From positions 1 through 7,172 of the forward strand of contig JALVPS010000044.1 of assembly GCA_027031685.1 (NCBI GenBank): a DNA stretch of 7,172 bases, read 5' to 3'. The notes under the pieces were generated by a model that had not been told where the DNA came from, ran no database searches, and worked only from the letters and a program-made list of their open reading frames with translations. A program made the position numbers and the translations under genes. Positions within the stretch are counted from its first letter, which is position 1; every line of letters begins with the position of its first letter. Positions 6,932 to 7,172 of the stretch are shown here, piece after piece. Source of the stretch: Gammaproteobacteria bacterium (lineage in GTDB: Bacteria; Pseudomonadota; Gammaproteobacteria; UWMA-0217).

Positions 6932-6937
6932 GATATA
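6932..6937 (-). promoter_or_regulatory. possible -10 box of lemA
   Basis: On the minus strand TATATC lies 28 bases before the lemA start, in a short AT-rich patch within GC-richer DNA. It would give a leader of about 20 bases containing the lemA Shine-Dalgarno. I find no good -35 box at 16-19 bases, so the call is weak; if real, it may need an activator or another sigma factor. Confidence 0.3.
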
Positions 6938-6958
6938 CGGAAGGGGCGGTAAAGACGG

Positions 6959-7008
6959 CCTCCCCTGCCGAAACCGGTTTGTGGGACCTGATGAACGGCA
7001 GTGGGAGG
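6959..7008. repeat. 12-bp inverted repeat with nested palindrome upstream of lemA
   Basis: CCTCCCCTGCCG at 6959-6970 pairs with CGGCAGTGGGAGG at 6996-7008 over twelve base pairs with a single extra T (7002). The 25-base interval starts with AAACCGGTTT (6971-6980), itself a perfect ten-base palindrome. It lies 56 bases upstream of the lemA start, just upstream of its possible -10 box. It may be a protein-binding site, a terminator of an upstream minus-strand gene beyond the window (there is only a short T stretch after it) or a remnant of a mobile repeat. Confidence 0.6.
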
Positions 7009-7172
7009 GACACCACCATGACCCAAAGATAGCGCAGCCGGATTTCGTGGGCCAGGGATGGATTCCCATGTTGGGGTCTTTTACGAATCCTGTGGGTAAC
7101 CCGTTGTGGCTGGCGCGCCCTCATGGCCGCCCCTGAGGTGCCGTCGCCGTTGCATACGGAGAGGCCGGCAGG
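7009..7172. other. upstream region with no supportable gene
   Basis: I see no convincing coding sequence here. Short open frames exist on both strands, including a 74-codon minus-strand frame (7124-6900) ending in an ATGA overlap with lemA, but they lack a good ribosome binding site and any recognisable domain. The stretch 7052-7070 (CCAGGGATGGATTCCCATG) contains a small inverted repeat, GGGA/TCCC. A plus-strand ATG at 7123 is open to the window edge without a Shine-Dalgarno. Confidence 0.4.

Noticed and set aside
6904..7026. 41-residue N-terminal extension of LemA from ATG 7026
   Set aside because: LemA proteins begin with the membrane helix; the extension shows no family similarity and would span the inverted repeat, while ATG 6903 has a good Shine-Dalgarno.
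6900..7124. 74-codon minus-strand frame ending in an ATGA overlap with lemA
   Set aside because: No recognisable domain and no clear ribosome binding site, and it crosses the inverted repeat. The overlap alone is too little to call a gene.
1..7172. CRISPR array, tRNA, rRNA, transposase or integrase
   Set aside because: No spaced direct repeats, cloverleaf-type sequence, rRNA-like stretch or transposase/integrase motif was seen on either strand.

Overview
The window looks like chromosome from a high-GC gammaproteobacterium. The best evidence is a gamma-type glutamate-cysteine ligase (gshA) and a DUF2058/YaiL-family protein with the family's usual C-terminus. The codons are strongly GC-biased: positions 3181-3240 are about 75% G+C. 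A purple-sulfur or haloalkaliphilic lineage (Chromatiales/Ectothiorhodospiraceae-like) would fit, but this is inference and was not tested by search.

Layout. (1) Positions 67-2887, minus strand, hold a compact three-gene operon. Read 5' to 3' it encodes a small single-pass membrane protein of unknown function, a complete half-size ABC exporter (membrane domain fused to ATPase) and the DUF2058 protein. The first two genes overlap by 23 bp and the last two are 9 bp apart. A weak hairpin lies just after the last stop. (2) Positions 2888-3123 form a divergent control region with a 14-bp perfect palindrome, a good -10-like box for the plus strand and a strong Shine-Dalgarno that leaves the gshA start uncertain. 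(3) Positions 3124-5215, plus strand, carry gshA followed by a small LEA14/WHy-type lipoprotein. (4) Positions 5216-5306 are a convergent spacer with hairpins. (5) Positions 5307-6903, minus strand, carry lemA followed by a DUF3137 membrane protein, overlapping by 26 bp. This pair has clearly lower G+C (positions 6361-6420 are about 43%), so it may have been acquired separately. (6) Positions 6904-7172 have no convincing gene. They contain a long imperfect inverted repeat upstream of lemA.

How the genes may work together. GshA makes gamma-glutamylcysteine, the first step to glutathione. The lipoprotein behind it belongs to a family linked to desiccation and stress. LemA and DUF3137 recur together as a membrane-associated pair of unknown biochemical role. 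The substrate of the ABC exporter is unknown; its divergent position next to gshA allows, but does not show, a link to thiol export. Nothing here is clearly a new defence or mobile system. The least described items are the small membrane protein at the head of the exporter operon, the lemA upstream repeat and the gshA translation start.
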